DNA of 64,000 nt from Methanospirillum lacunae (lineage in GTDB: Archaea; Halobacteriota; Methanomicrobia; Methanomicrobiales; Methanospirillaceae). Both the position numbers and the translations under genes were made by a program. Position 1 is the first letter of the stretch. The number at the start of each line of letters is the position of its first letter. A model generated the notes under the pieces. That model was not told the DNA's origin and made no database searches. It saw only the letters and a program-made list of their open reading frames with translations. Below, piece by piece: positions 35,035-44,985 of the stretch. The DNA lies in assembly GCF_046195335.1 (NCBI RefSeq), contig NZ_CP176093.1. The stretch is one strand, 5' to 3'.

Positions 35035-35505
35035 ATGACATATAATTCCTTTTTTCAGACTCCTTTTTTTCTATCACTCACCATTGGTGTCCCTTTTTGT
35101 ATCTTTAAGATTCTCTTTGGTATTCTGTCCATCAGAGTTGGTGAAGCAGGGACAATCTGGCCTCTTGTAGTATCTGGAGTAATAATCATGCTCTGGGCTT
35201 GTGCAGATCTTCTTATGAATCTAACACGTGCAACCCTTGATATCTTTGGAAAAAGTCAATTGATTGAGTTTTGCACTATAGCCCAAATTGGAAGAATCCT
35301 TAACGCACAAGCAATATTTTTAGCATTTGATACGGTCATCACATTTACAATCATCTGTTTAGTACTGTGGTCTGGTTGGATAGTCCAACTTAATCGGATT
35401 GAGTCATATCTTTGGTACTTTGCAACCACGCTTAACCTAATCAGCCTATCACTTGTAGGATTATATACCGAAATTACCAGATATCAGGAAATGAATAAAG
35501 GATGA
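35035..35505 (+). CDS. Four-TM membrane protein downstream of the CNNM/CBS gene
   Basis: A 156-aa protein with four likely membrane helices. I do not recognise its family. It starts 5 bases after the stop of the CNNM/CBS cation-exporter gene, so it is almost certainly in the same operon and might assist that protein. It converges with the chemoreceptor gene at 35515, with only 9 bases between the stops. Confidence 0.75.
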   Translation: MTYNSFFQTPFFLSLTIGVPFCIFKILFGILSIRVGEAGTIWPLVVSGVIIMLWACADLLMNLTRATLDIFGKSQLIEFCTIAQIGRILNAQAIFLAFDTVITFTIICLVLWSGWIVQLNRIESYLWYFATTLNLISLSLVGLYTEITRYQEMNKG

Positions 35506-35514
35506 TAAGAATTA

Positions 35515-37620
35515 TTATATGATAAATTTGTTCATTTCTCCTGAAATATGACCAACTGACACAGTGGCTTTGCCAATTACCTGAGTTATTTGGTCTAGGG
35601 CTGCAGATGCCTGCTCTGTTGCAGCTGATGAATCCACCGCTTCTTTTGCAGTTTTTTCTACAAGAGATCCAACATCATGCACTCTTACACTGATCTCCTG
35701 CACTGATGCTGCCTGCTCTTCGGTTGTTCCTGCAACCTCATTCATTCGTTTCGTAATCTCAGCAATATCTGCGGCTATCTTCTCGAATACGCCTAGAATT
35801 TCTTTAACTGCTACATCACCAGCTGTAACATCATTTAGTGAACGATCCATTGATAATGTAACATTATTTGATTTTTTCTGAAGATCTGAGATCAGATTTG
35901 CAATTTTGTCGGTTGATGTACGTGATTCTTCTGCTAAATCCTTTACTTCATCAGCTACAACTGCGAATCCCATTCCAGCCTCACCAGCCCGTGCTGCTTC
36001 GATGGCAGCATTTAAGGCAAGAAGATTAGTCTGTTCAGCGATTCCTCCGATAACATCAACAATAGATCCGATTTCTTTCATCTGTTGGTTGATTTCTGTT
36101 ATTACTAAACTTGTTTCCTGAAATGATTTTTTAATATTCTCCATCCCACTTTCTGTCTTCCCAACGATTCGAGTTCCTTCATCTGCAAGTAAATCTGTAT
36201 TTTGTGCTAAGTTAGCCACACCGTTCGTATCTGTAGCTACAGCGGTGACTGCGACTGACAAATCATCCATAGAATCAAGTATTTGCTGAATACTTTGTAG
36301 GGAACTTTCAGAAAATCCACTAACCTGTGATGCATTTTGAGCTAAGTTGTGGGCTCCTGCTGATATTTCTTCAATACTTGCATTCACTTCCTCCATTCCG
36401 CTCATCAGGTCCATAACTTCTGACACGACCAGGCTTATTGCAACCCCAGTCTCCTTCCCGATGGTATCCATAGCTTGTTTAAAGGGAATGAAGTCGCCAC
36501 TGACCACAACAGAATCTGAAAATCGTTTAGAAAAGTCACCTCTGGCATACATGCCCGCAAGTTTCATACTTTCATTAACAGGACGGACAATATTTTCGAG
36601 AGTAGTGTTTATACCAGTAATAATCTCCTTGTATGCACCCAAAAATTTTGTCTCATCCCCTCGTTTAGATAGTTCTCCATGGATTGCGGCTTCGGTGAGA
36701 GATTTAGTTTCAGAAATAAGATTATTGATAGTATCCACTGTAGCTTTGAGAGCAGGTCCAATCTCATCACAATCATCAATAATCGGGACATTACTAATCT
36801 TCTCTCCAATTGATATCCTCTTCATGATACCTATAACTGAAGTCTGGAGTATATCAGCAAAATTATCCATCTCATATGCCATCCTCCCTACTTCATCGTT
36901 CCGAGTCATTTTAAGCCTCATTCCCAAATGGCCTTTACCCATCTCTTGAATCATATTCATCGTCCGACCCAGAGGGCTGGTAATACTATTTGTAAGAATG
37001 AATGCGAATGATAGCCCAAATATAAGGGCAAAAAGGGTTATAAACAAAAAAATAAGGGATGATTCCTGATAGAGCTTAGTAATATCATCCTTTAGAATTC
37101 TTGACTGTTCTTGATTATATATTTCTAACTGATCAATGGCATCTTGAGCAGCATCTCTCGGTGTTTTAAAATCCTCACTGTAGATTCCAGTTAGGGCACT
37201 TTCCTCATTGCCCGCCTTCATGTTTTCTATAACCTTGCGCAATGAATTCTCAAAAATGGGCCAATTTGTATTAAATGTAGAAAGAAGGTTTAGTTCCTTT
37301 TCTGTTGTGGCATTTTTTTGATAGGCCGCAATCTTATCTTTAATATTTGCTACTTCGGCGTCTACTTCAGCAAATTTTTCTATTCTTTCATCATTAGCGA
37401 AGACAGTTTTATAAATATTAACCCTTATATTCAAAAAACTGGTATCTGCATTCATAAGGCCATCCAGCGCCACTAACCTTTCAGAATACATTTTATCGGC
37501 TTTTTCAGCCATTATACCCATTGAGAAGAATCCAATCACTGAGATTATGACCGCAATGAGAATCATTACACAAAAACCACCAAGTAATTTCGGTTTTAGT
37601 GCGATATTATCCAAAATCAT
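35515..37620 (-). CDS. Methyl-accepting chemotaxis protein with 4HB sensor
   Basis: A 701-aa chemoreceptor. TM1 lies at about 13-33, a four-helix-bundle sensor domain at 35-188 and TM2 at 190-212. The first HAMP follows (ITSPLGRTMNMIQEMGKGHL). A second HAMP-like stretch lies at about 300-395 (GAYKEIITGINTTLENIVRP and YARGDFSKRF). The signalling hairpin tip is EQTNLLALNAAIEAARAGE near residue 540, the standard CheA/CheW contact. It would report to the archaellum through CheA/CheW/CheY, none of which is in this window. The tandem HAMP array is usual in long archaeal receptors. Ligand unknown. Confidence 0.93.
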   Translation of the reverse strand: MILDNIALKPKLLGGFCVMILIAVIISVIGFFSMGIMAEKADKMYSERLVALDGLMNADTSFLNIRVNIYKTVFANDERIEKFAEVDAEVANIKDKIAAYQKNATTEKELNLLSTFNTNWPIFENSLRKVIENMKAGNEESALTGIYSEDFKTPRDAAQDAIDQLEIYNQEQSRILKDDITKLYQESSLIFLFITLFALIFGLSFAFILTNSITSPLGRTMNMIQEMGKGHLGMRLKMTRNDEVGRMAYEMDNFADILQTSVIGIMKRISIGEKISNVPIIDDCDEIGPALKATVDTINNLISETKSLTEAAIHGELSKRGDETKFLGAYKEIITGINTTLENIVRPVNESMKLAGMYARGDFSKRFSDSVVVSGDFIPFKQAMDTIGKETGVAISLVVSEVMDLMSGMEEVNASIEEISAGAHNLAQNASQVSGFSESSLQSIQQILDSMDDLSVAVTAVATDTNGVANLAQNTDLLADEGTRIVGKTESGMENIKKSFQETSLVITEINQQMKEIGSIVDVIGGIAEQTNLLALNAAIEAARAGEAGMGFAVVADEVKDLAEESRTSTDKIANLISDLQKKSNNVTLSMDRSLNDVTAGDVAVKEILGVFEKIAADIAEITKRMNEVAGTTEEQAASVQEISVRVHDVGSLVEKTAKEAVDSSAATEQASAALDQITQVIGKATVSVGHISGEMNKFII

Positions 37621-37883
37621 TCATTTACCCCCAATAAGAACTGCGCGATAATGTGCTGATTCTAATAATGTAAGCGAGGCATATAAATACTTCCCATTCA
37701 AAAAAATAAAATTGAAATATAAATAAATTTAATTGCGATCTTAATCGTGATAAATCTCAATTGAATTAATATAATTTTCTCCTGATACGCCACAAATGAT
37801 TATCAATCTGGTAGTTAGAAAGAACATTGAAAAAGGTGAAAATAATACGAAAGATTTGGAAAAAGAGTAATTCGTGGACCTAC

Positions 37884-40403
37884 TTATTCCATATCAGGAG
37901 TTGAATCATCGTCACCTTCGTCGATGATCTCAGCCTGAGGAATATCCTGCAGTTCCTGTGATTCTTCTGGTGAGAGTGAAGTAACTCCCACGACACGGTC
38001 CTTGGTTCCGATTCTCATAATCCTGACACCACGGGTACTGCGGCCCTGAATCGAAATCTTGTTTACTTTAGTCCTGATAACATTTCCTTCTGCACTCATC
38101 AGGATAATCTCTTCATCTTCTGATAAGGCAAACGCTGTTACTACACCATCATTGCGGCCAACTTTGATGTTTCTGACACCAAGTGTTCCTCTTCCGTGAC
38201 CCCGGTATTCATCAAAGCTTGTTCGTTTTCCATATCCGGCTTCCGTGATGGTAAGCAGAAGTTTTCCTTCTTCCACAACTGTTAAACTACGGACAACATC
38301 ATCGTCACGCATCCGCATTCCGATAACACCGAGTGCATTGCGGTGTCTCAGAGAAATCTGATCCTCATGGAATCTCAGACTCTGCCCGTACCTGGTTGTA
38401 ATCAATACTTCCTGTGATCCATCGGTGACGATTACGTGGACAAGATGATCATTATCCCGTAGCGTTATTGCATTCACTCCGGTAGAACGTGGACGTGAGA
38501 ATTCATCCTGCGGGATCTTTATGGTCATTCCATGTTCTGTCAGGAATAAGAAGAACCTGTCAGCGCAGAATTCTTTTACCGGAATTACAGCAGTAACCCG
38601 CTCATCAGCATTAAGGTCCAGTAAATTGACAATTGCCTTTCCTCTGGCCTGGCGTGAACCCTCAGGAATATCAAATACTCTCAGCCAGTACGCCCTTCCT
38701 TCAGAGGTGAAACAGAGAAGATGATCATGGGTATATGCAACAAATACCTGTTCAACAAAATCTTCATCCTTTGTTGATATGCCCATAACACCCCGGCCAC
38801 CCCGCCCTTGGGTCCGGTATGCATCAATATCAATGTACTTGATGTAGTTATGGTGAGTGAGACAAACTAGTACCTGTTTATTCGGAATCAGGTCTTCTTT
38901 GTCAATGGTGGTGGAATCGATGGTGATCTGTGTTCTGCGGTTGTCACCATATTTCGATCCTGCTTCTTTTAACTCTCTGGCAATCTCTGCTCGGATATGA
39001 CTCTCTGTCGAGAGGAGATCAATGAGACGGCGGATTACTGCCTCAAGCTCATCACGTTCATCAACAAGTTTCTGCTTTTCAAGTGCAGCAAGCCGACGAA
39101 GTTGCATCTGCAGAATTGCTGTTGCCTGGGCTTCATCAAGATCAAACTTCGTAACCAGAGCCTGCTTTGCTTCATCAGCTGTCTTTGATGCCCTGATTGT
39201 TGCAATCACCGCGTCAATATTATCTATAGCATGAAGAAGACCACGGAGAATGTGGACACGTTCTTCTGCTTTCCGCTTATCAAATTCACTTCTGCGGGTA
39301 ATAACAACAATCCGGTGCTGAACAAACTGCTCAATGAGACCTATCAGACCGAAAACTTTCGGCTGTAGATCCATGATAGCAAGGTTGATTATACCAAATG
39401 TTGATTCAAGGGCTGTATGCTTATAGAGATGATTCAAAATCATCTGGGGATGAGTTCCTTTTTTCAGATCGATGACGATCCGCATCCCTTCTTTGTCTGA
39501 CTCATCTCTGATGTCAGATATTCCCTCTATCTTCTTTTCTCTGACAAGATCTGCAATATATTCTATCAGACGTGCCTTGTTCACCTGGTATGGGAGTTCA
39601 GTAATTATTATTTGTTCCCGTTTACCTGATTCATCAATATCTGCAACGCCTCTGACGGTGAGTTTCCCATAACCGGTGTGGTATGCTGACTTGATCCCGT
39701 CAGTACCCATAATAACTCCACCGGTTGGGAAGTCAGGGCCTGGCATGATCTTCATCAGATCATCGACTGTTGCTTCAGGGTTTTCCAGATAATATGTTAT
39801 GGCTCTGCAGACTTCTCCCACATTGTGTGGAGGCATCTTGGTTGCCATACCAACGGCAATACCATCTGATCCATTGATTAACAGATTTGGAAGTTTTGCT
39901 GGAAGAACATCCGGTTCCTGAAGTGATTCATCAAAGTTTGGAGAGAATGATACCGTTTCCTTTTCGATATCTTCGAGTAGCTCCTCAGCTTCAGGTTTCA
40001 ACCGGATTTCAGTGTAACGCATTGCAGCAGGGGCATCACCATCTATTGAACCAAAATTTCCCTGACCGTCTGCAAGCATCATACGATATGTCCATGGCTG
40101 AGCCATTCTGACAATCGTATCATAAATCGAAGAATCACCATGCGGGTGATACTTACCCATGACTTCTCCGACTACACGGGCAGACTTTTTGTAAGCCTTG
40201 TCATGGGTGTTACCCATCTCCCACATGGCAAACAAAGACTTCCGGTGAACCGGCTTAAGTCCATCCCTGACATCAGGAATTGCTCTGCCGATGATGACAG
40301 ACATCGCATAATTAATGTACGATGTCTTCATCTCTTCTTCAATATTGACTCTGTTAACCCGTGGGTTGAGGATACTTACCTCCGGCTGTTCTTCAGATGT
40401 CAA
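37884..40403 (-). CDS. gyrA: DNA gyrase subunit A
   Basis: An 839-aa GyrA that cuts and religates the G-segment in ATP-driven negative supercoiling. The catalytic tyrosine is in AAMRYTEIRL near residue 128. The N-terminal winged helix (GRAIPDVRDGLKPVHRK) and coiled-coil tower are complete. The C-terminal beta-pinwheel holds the GyrA box as QGRGGRG, and several R-x-x-x-R-G-x-x-G repeats (RGHGRGTLGVRN, QGRSTRGVRI). Start is TTG, with GAGGTGA as a strong ribosome site, overlapping the gyrB end by 11 bases. Gyrase in Methanomicrobia is regarded as of bacterial origin. Confidence 0.97.
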   Translation of the reverse strand: MTSEEQPEVSILNPRVNRVNIEEEMKTSYINYAMSVIIGRAIPDVRDGLKPVHRKSLFAMWEMGNTHDKAYKKSARVVGEVMGKYHPHGDSSIYDTIVRMAQPWTYRMMLADGQGNFGSIDGDAPAAMRYTEIRLKPEAEELLEDIEKETVSFSPNFDESLQEPDVLPAKLPNLLINGSDGIAVGMATKMPPHNVGEVCRAITYYLENPEATVDDLMKIMPGPDFPTGGVIMGTDGIKSAYHTGYGKLTVRGVADIDESGKREQIIITELPYQVNKARLIEYIADLVREKKIEGISDIRDESDKEGMRIVIDLKKGTHPQMILNHLYKHTALESTFGIINLAIMDLQPKVFGLIGLIEQFVQHRIVVITRRSEFDKRKAEERVHILRGLLHAIDNIDAVIATIRASKTADEAKQALVTKFDLDEAQATAILQMQLRRLAALEKQKLVDERDELEAVIRRLIDLLSTESHIRAEIARELKEAGSKYGDNRRTQITIDSTTIDKEDLIPNKQVLVCLTHHNYIKYIDIDAYRTQGRGGRGVMGISTKDEDFVEQVFVAYTHDHLLCFTSEGRAYWLRVFDIPEGSRQARGKAIVNLLDLNADERVTAVIPVKEFCADRFFLFLTEHGMTIKIPQDEFSRPRSTGVNAITLRDNDHLVHVIVTDGSQEVLITTRYGQSLRFHEDQISLRHRNALGVIGMRMRDDDVVRSLTVVEEGKLLLTITEAGYGKRTSFDEYRGHGRGTLGVRNIKVGRNDGVVTAFALSEDEEIILMSAEGNVIRTKVNKISIQGRSTRGVRIMRIGTKDRVVGVTSLSPEESQELQDIPQAEIIDEGDDDSTPDME

Positions 40404-42405
40404 GGTTGGTCACCTCTTTACAGTGTCTTTTAATGAAATCTTTTCGGGCAGTCACATCATCACCCATCAGTTTTTCAAAGATCTCGTTTGCATAACTGGC
40501 ATCGTCGATCTTCACCTGCTTGAGTATTCGTGACTCGGGATCCATGGTAGTGCTCCAGAGCTGAATAGCATTCATTTCTCCAAGACCTTTGTACCGCTGG
40601 ACACCGACACCCTTTTCGCCCATCTCATTCATCAATCTGCGCATATCATCTTCGGTATACGCGTAGACCTCCTGTTTCCCTTTGGCTATCCGGTATAGCG
40701 GAGGCTGAGCCAGGTATATATATCCAGCCTCGATCAGGGGAAGCATGTACCGGTAAAAAAACGTCAGAAGCAGAGTTGCAATATGGGCACCATCAACATC
40801 AGCATCAGTCATGATGACGATGTGATGATAACGGGCTTTCTCAAGATCAAAAGATTCTCCAACCCCGGTGCCAATTGCTGATATCAGTGCCTGAATTTCA
40901 TTATTTTTCAGGATTTTGTGCACTGTTGCTTTTTCTACGTTCAGGATTTTACCCCTGAGCGGAAGAATTGCCTGGAACCTTCGATCACGTCCCTGTTTTG
41001 CACTGCCACCTGCAGAATCTCCTTCTACAATATAGATTTCACTCTTTTCAGGAGCACGTTCAGAACAGTCTGCAAGTTTTCCAGGAAGTCCAGATGAGTC
41101 AAGAGTGCTTTTTCTTCTGGCAAGTTCCCGGGCTTTGCGTGCTGCTTCACGTGCCTGATATGCAAGGACTGCCTTTTCTATGATAGAGCCAAGGTCCTTG
41201 GGATGCTCTTCAAAGTACTCACACAGTGAGGCATACACCAGCGAATCAACAATACCTTTAACTTCGCTGTTTCCAAGTTTCATCTTGGTCTGACCCTCAA
41301 ACTGAGGATTTGCCATCTTAATTGATATGATGGCAGTCAGACCTTCACGGACATCTTCACCTTTTAATGAGAAATTCGGATCCTTGATAGCCTTGTTTTC
41401 CTTACCCATCTTGTTGATGGCTTTTGTAAGAGCAGATCTGAAACCTTCAAGATGAGTACCACCTTCACGAGTGTTGACACAGTTGACATACGTGAAGATT
41501 TTTTCAGAATATGCGTTGGTATACTGAAACGCGATATCTACTTCTACTTTATTTTCAAGATCACATTTCTCAAGTGCAATGACACTTTCATGAATTGGAG
41601 GAATATCCTTGTTGATAAACCTCACATATTCGGTTATTCCACCGACATAGGAAAAGGTTTCACTACATTCATTCCAGTTTTCACATCGTTGATCACAAAT
41701 TTTGATTGTGATTCCACTGTTAAGAAATGCAAGTTCACGCATTCTGTGAGCCAGGACATCATAATCAAATTCTACAGTGTCGAAGATGGAACTGTCAGGT
41801 TTAAATGTGATAATAGTACCAGTGACTGCAACCTTGTATGCCCTGAGAAAATCTTCACGATTATCCGGAGCATCTGCAGGAATGGAACCGTACCTGCGTA
41901 TATACCGTTGTTTGAGTTCCTCTAGTGACTCTTCACGGGTGGTCATCTCCTGGATAACCCCTCCGCGTGAGAACTGCATCTCGTATTCTTTACCCTCTTT
42001 CCAGACCGTTGCGGTTAATTTGATAGAAAGAGCGTTGACAACCGAGACACCTACACCATGCAGACCACCAGAGACCTGGTAGGTATCTTTATCAAATTTT
42101 CCACCAGCATGGAGAACAGTCAGCACCGTTTCAAGAGCACTTTTGTTGTCGTTCTCCTTCATCGGATCGATCGGGATACCCCGGCCGTTATCCTCAACAC
42201 TGACGCTCCCGTCCTGATGTATGATAATATCTATCTGGTTACAGACTCCGGCAAGTGCCTCGTCAATAGAGTTATCAACAACTTCGTATACCAGGTGATG
42301 TAGACCCCGTGTATCGGTAGAACCGATATACATTGCCGGGCGTTCACGTACCGGTTCAAGCCCTCGCAATATTTTGATATTTCCAGAATCGTACGTGTCT
42401 GACAA
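40393..42405 (-). CDS. gyrB: DNA gyrase subunit B
   Basis: A 670-aa GyrB, the ATPase and TOPRIM subunit. The GHKL ATPase start is visible (EVVDNSIDEALAG and VEDNGRGIP), with the lid GGLHGVGVSVVNAL. The transducer and TOPRIM domain follow with EGDSAGGSAKQGRDR, PLRGKILNVEKA and TDADVDGAHI, whose aspartates bind Mg2+. The start is TTG, chosen because GGGGGTT lies 6 bases upstream and the peptide begins at the right point for the family. An ATG at 42422 is in a different frame. gyrA follows, overlapping by 11 bases, so the subunits are coupled. Confidence 0.97.
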   Translation of the reverse strand: MSDTYDSGNIKILRGLEPVRERPAMYIGSTDTRGLHHLVYEVVDNSIDEALAGVCNQIDIIIHQDGSVSVEDNGRGIPIDPMKENDNKSALETVLTVLHAGGKFDKDTYQVSGGLHGVGVSVVNALSIKLTATVWKEGKEYEMQFSRGGVIQEMTTREESLEELKQRYIRRYGSIPADAPDNREDFLRAYKVAVTGTIITFKPDSSIFDTVEFDYDVLAHRMRELAFLNSGITIKICDQRCENWNECSETFSYVGGITEYVRFINKDIPPIHESVIALEKCDLENKVEVDIAFQYTNAYSEKIFTYVNCVNTREGGTHLEGFRSALTKAINKMGKENKAIKDPNFSLKGEDVREGLTAIISIKMANPQFEGQTKMKLGNSEVKGIVDSLVYASLCEYFEEHPKDLGSIIEKAVLAYQAREAARKARELARRKSTLDSSGLPGKLADCSERAPEKSEIYIVEGDSAGGSAKQGRDRRFQAILPLRGKILNVEKATVHKILKNNEIQALISAIGTGVGESFDLEKARYHHIVIMTDADVDGAHIATLLLTFFYRYMLPLIEAGYIYLAQPPLYRIAKGKQEVYAYTEDDMRRLMNEMGEKGVGVQRYKGLGEMNAIQLWSTTMDPESRILKQVKIDDASYANEIFEKLMGDDVTARKDFIKRHCKEVTNLDI

Positions 42406-42410
42406 ATTGA

Positions 42411-42416
42411 ACCCCC
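42411..42416 (-). promoter_or_regulatory. Strong ribosome-binding site of gyrB (TTG start)
   Basis: The run GGGGGT lies about 6 bases before the TTG of gyrB. It explains how the rare start codon can be efficient and decides the start against other codons nearby. Confidence 0.6.
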
Positions 42417-42644
42417 ATTCAAAATGGAAAAGTTACGATAGTACCCTATTATATCGTCCTCTGGAGACTTAAAACTCGGGTTTTATAATAATCAGAACAA
42501 TCCAGATATTCTATACACAGATCACCCGCTATACGTTATAGCAGACAAAAGACTTTCAAATAAAAATCTTTGAAAAATATCATCCTTAATTTCCTGTTTG
42601 TCATTTGTTGAAATATTTTTATGAATTTATAAAAAAAGAGTGGA

Positions 42645-42667
42645 TGATCATCAGGATTGATCATCAG
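42645..42667. repeat. Direct repeat TGATCATCAG (two copies)
   Basis: TGATCATCAG occurs at 42645-42654 and 42658-42667, a 13-base period, just past the stop of the TerC-like gene on the minus strand. Each copy holds the palindrome TGATCA. It might be a processing or binding site, or chance. Confidence 0.3.
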
Positions 42668-42687
42668 AAAAAAGGGTAATTAAAAAA

Positions 42688-43614
42688 TCAGCAGACTGGC
42701 TGTGAATATAACGGATCTCTCATTGATTTAATAAGGAAATACCCAACTACCCCGAATGTGATTAGCGGTGATACATAAGTCGGGATATGAACACCAAATG
42801 AATCGATGACCATGATACAACCAAGACACAGAATTGAATACATAGCCCCATTCTTCAGGAACCGGTAACGCTTGATACGATCGACATTACTCACGGTGAG
42901 TTGCCTTACTACAATCGCACCCAGAGCATTGCCAACAAGAATCAGAGGAACAGACATAGTAAAAGCAAAAGCGCCGAGAACTCCGTCTATTGAGAAAGTT
43001 GCATCTATCACTTCAAGATAAAAGATCTTGCTGATATCAGACATATTTCCTCCAATGAGTTGTTGTTCCTGAGCCTCTGCATTCTGCCTGAACCCATGGA
43101 CAATAAAAAAAGCACTTGAGCCTACAACAGCCCCAAATGCCATTAACGGATGTTGCTCCAGGGCGAACCAGACAATAACGGCCAGCAGTAGAGATACTAC
43201 AGCAAAGAACCATACCCCTTTGGATTCAAAAAATCGTTCTCCCCGTAGCCCGTATTCCTTGTCTTCAAGAAAAATCCAGTGAAGAAACAGAAATATCAGG
43301 AAAATTCCACCACCAATAAGAAGCATCGGAGATGATGCTTCTATCGCTTCTTTTATCTCCGGGCTGTCACTGAACATTGCAGTGAAAACTTCCCAGGGAG
43401 TAAGTGTAGGGGTTGCTGCCCAGACTAGTATCAGCGGGAGAAGTCCTCTTACAACAAAAACCGCAAACAGGATTCCCCATAACAGAAACCATCGCCTGAA
43501 TTGAGGTTTCATGGTAGAGAGAACTTCAGCATTGATAATAGCGTTATCAATGCTCGAAATGATCTCAAAGAGACAAAGACCAAAGATGATCAGGATGATA
43601 GAAACAATATCCAC
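42688..43614 (-). CDS. TerC-like (DUF475) integral membrane protein
   Basis: A 308-aa protein with about eight membrane helices of the DUF475/TerC group. Acidic membrane residues typical of TerC, which are thought to bind metal ions, are visible in EIISSIDNAIINAEVL (residues 17-32) and EVIDATFSIDGVLGAF (about 201-216). Members are linked to tellurite resistance and manganese or calcium handling. The start is GTG. It is upstream of gyrB on the same strand but about 280 bases away, so separate transcription is likely. Confidence 0.87.
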   Translation of the reverse strand: MDIVSIILIIFGLCLFEIISSIDNAIINAEVLSTMKPQFRRWFLLWGILFAVFVVRGLLPLILVWAATPTLTPWEVFTAMFSDSPEIKEAIEASSPMLLIGGGIFLIFLFLHWIFLEDKEYGLRGERFFESKGVWFFAVVSLLLAVIVWFALEQHPLMAFGAVVGSSAFFIVHGFRQNAEAQEQQLIGGNMSDISKIFYLEVIDATFSIDGVLGAFAFTMSVPLILVGNALGAIVVRQLTVSNVDRIKRYRFLKNGAMYSILCLGCIMVIDSFGVHIPTYVSPLITFGVVGYFLIKSMRDPLYSQPVC

Positions 43615-43699
43615 AGTAAATATTCGACTTTTGGATCTATTAATCTCCCGTCAGAAATTATCATCTGGGGAGATTATGGTAACAATGAAATCACGAAAA

Positions 43700-43707
43700 T
43701 TTAAATA
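43700..43707 (+). promoter_or_regulatory. TATA box of the lipoprotein gene
   Basis: TTTAAATA lies about 25 bases before the ATG at 43729, the distance expected for a leaderless archaeal transcript. No ribosome site is present, which agrees with a leaderless message. Confidence 0.45.
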
Positions 43708-43728
43708 GTCCGGATCCAATCCAATTGT

Positions 43729-44424
43729 ATGAATTATACCATACTTATTACGGCGATTCTTCTTACCGGTTTCATATTCTCTGGAGGATGTACATCAGTA
43801 AAGCAGGTAAATACTTCTGGAAATATTGGAGTACAACCTGCGACGACTTCTTCAGTTGTGATACCGACTCCGAATGTAGTTGAAAAACCTGAAACTACAA
43901 AATCTGTATCTGAATCGTCTCAGTCTATTAACATTCCCTCCACTTCTATAGAGAAATCTTCAGATATGGCAGGTTTTATATCAACAAGTTTCCCGGCAAT
44001 TACTGAGAAATATGTAGAAATAAAAAAATCAAGAAATGCACTAGACTGGAAGAAAGTACAGGAACAGGCCTTAAGCCTTCAGGTACAGATTCAAACCCTT
44101 AAAAAAACATACATACTCGACGTACCTAACCCTGAGAAAACTGTTTTTCCAAATCTTAACAGTAGAGAACAGATAGTGTTTCTGAAATATGTCGGCTATC
44201 TGAGCGATATGGAGAGTTACGCAACAAATCTAAAGAACGCTGTTTATTATCAGGAAAAAGGTGGCGATTCTGAATCTCTTCAGACAGCACGCAGATATCA
44301 GAACCTTGCAGATCAATTTGAAAAACAGGCTATTGCAGAAGTAAAAACAATTTCTGATTATTGTACCGACTTTAAATATACTTTTATAAACCCGATTACG
44401 GTTCAGGCATACAGATATGTATAA
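43729..44424 (+). CDS. Hypothetical lipoprotein with helical domain
   Basis: A 231-aa exported protein. The hydrophobic start ends in FSGGCTS, a good lipobox with Cys21 as the lipid anchor. A Ser/Thr/Pro-rich linker of about 60 residues follows, the usual spacer through the S-layer. The C-terminal 150 residues are helical, with Q-rich segments (VQEQALSLQVQIQTLKK and RYQNLADQFEKQA). No family is recognised. It stands alone, opposite to the next gene. Confidence 0.75.
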   Translation: MNYTILITAILLTGFIFSGGCTSVKQVNTSGNIGVQPATTSSVVIPTPNVVEKPETTKSVSESSQSINIPSTSIEKSSDMAGFISTSFPAITEKYVEIKKSRNALDWKKVQEQALSLQVQIQTLKKTYILDVPNPEKTVFPNLNSREQIVFLKYVGYLSDMESYATNLKNAVYYQEKGGDSESLQTARRYQNLADQFEKQAIAEVKTISDYCTDFKYTFINPITVQAYRYV

Positions 44425-44468
44425 ATCTTCTTTAATAATTTTTAAATAAAATAATCCTTTAAAAAAAT

Positions 44469-44864
44469 TTATGAGAAACTAACTATACCGGATGTTCCAT
44501 TTACTTCTGCAATAGTTCCAGAGGGAAGATCCATGAGAGGAATGCTCAGGCGATCAACCATGGGAATATGCCCTATAATGGCACCTACTACAATGATTGG
44601 TTCAGCTTCTGTATTTATGATGGCTGCAGGAGCATGACCGCTTCTTGATAACGCATACAGAATATAACTTCCTACTGTGGAACCTTTTCCATATTCAAAT
44701 GCTAAAACGGTACCGGTTATATCTTTTCCCTCAAGAGGATGACCTTTCTCCATTACAATACCAGTTTCAGGATCAACACCTGATAAAAATGAGATGGGAT
44801 CCGGCCCGATCAAAAGAGGCCCTGTTGCCGTTCCCTGGGAAATACCTCGGCCATGAAGTATCAT
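44469..44864 (-). CDS. Phosphomevalonate dehydratase small subunit (DUF126, aconitase-X swivel)
   Basis: A 131-aa DUF126 protein, the swivelling small subunit of phosphomevalonate dehydratase, which makes trans-anhydromevalonate 5-phosphate in the archaeal mevalonate pathway used for membrane lipid precursors. Signature segments are GRGISQGTATGPLL, LSGVDPETG, FEYGKGSTVGSYILYAL and AAIINTEAEPIIVVGAI. The large, cluster-binding subunit (DUF521) is often adjacent in other archaea, but here it must be elsewhere. The assignment rests on published work with Aeropyrum and Methanosarcina proteins and on sequence pattern. Confidence 0.88.
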   Translation of the reverse strand: MILHGRGISQGTATGPLLIGPDPISFLSGVDPETGIVMEKGHPLEGKDITGTVLAFEYGKGSTVGSYILYALSRSGHAPAAIINTEAEPIIVVGAIIGHIPMVDRLSIPLMDLPSGTIAEVNGTSGIVSFS

Positions 44865-44985
44865 GTGTAAAATAATTGGATAATATCTGGTATTAGGCTA
44901 TCTTAATTCAGGATAGAATCTGACAGTTATTTCTCTTGTTACACATTTTTTCATTTTTTTCAGTGAATAATTATTAATAGAGAGA

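Noticed and set aside
36347..36949. 200-codon plus-strand frame inside the chemoreceptor gene
   Set aside because: Antisense shadow of a clear methyl-accepting chemotaxis protein.
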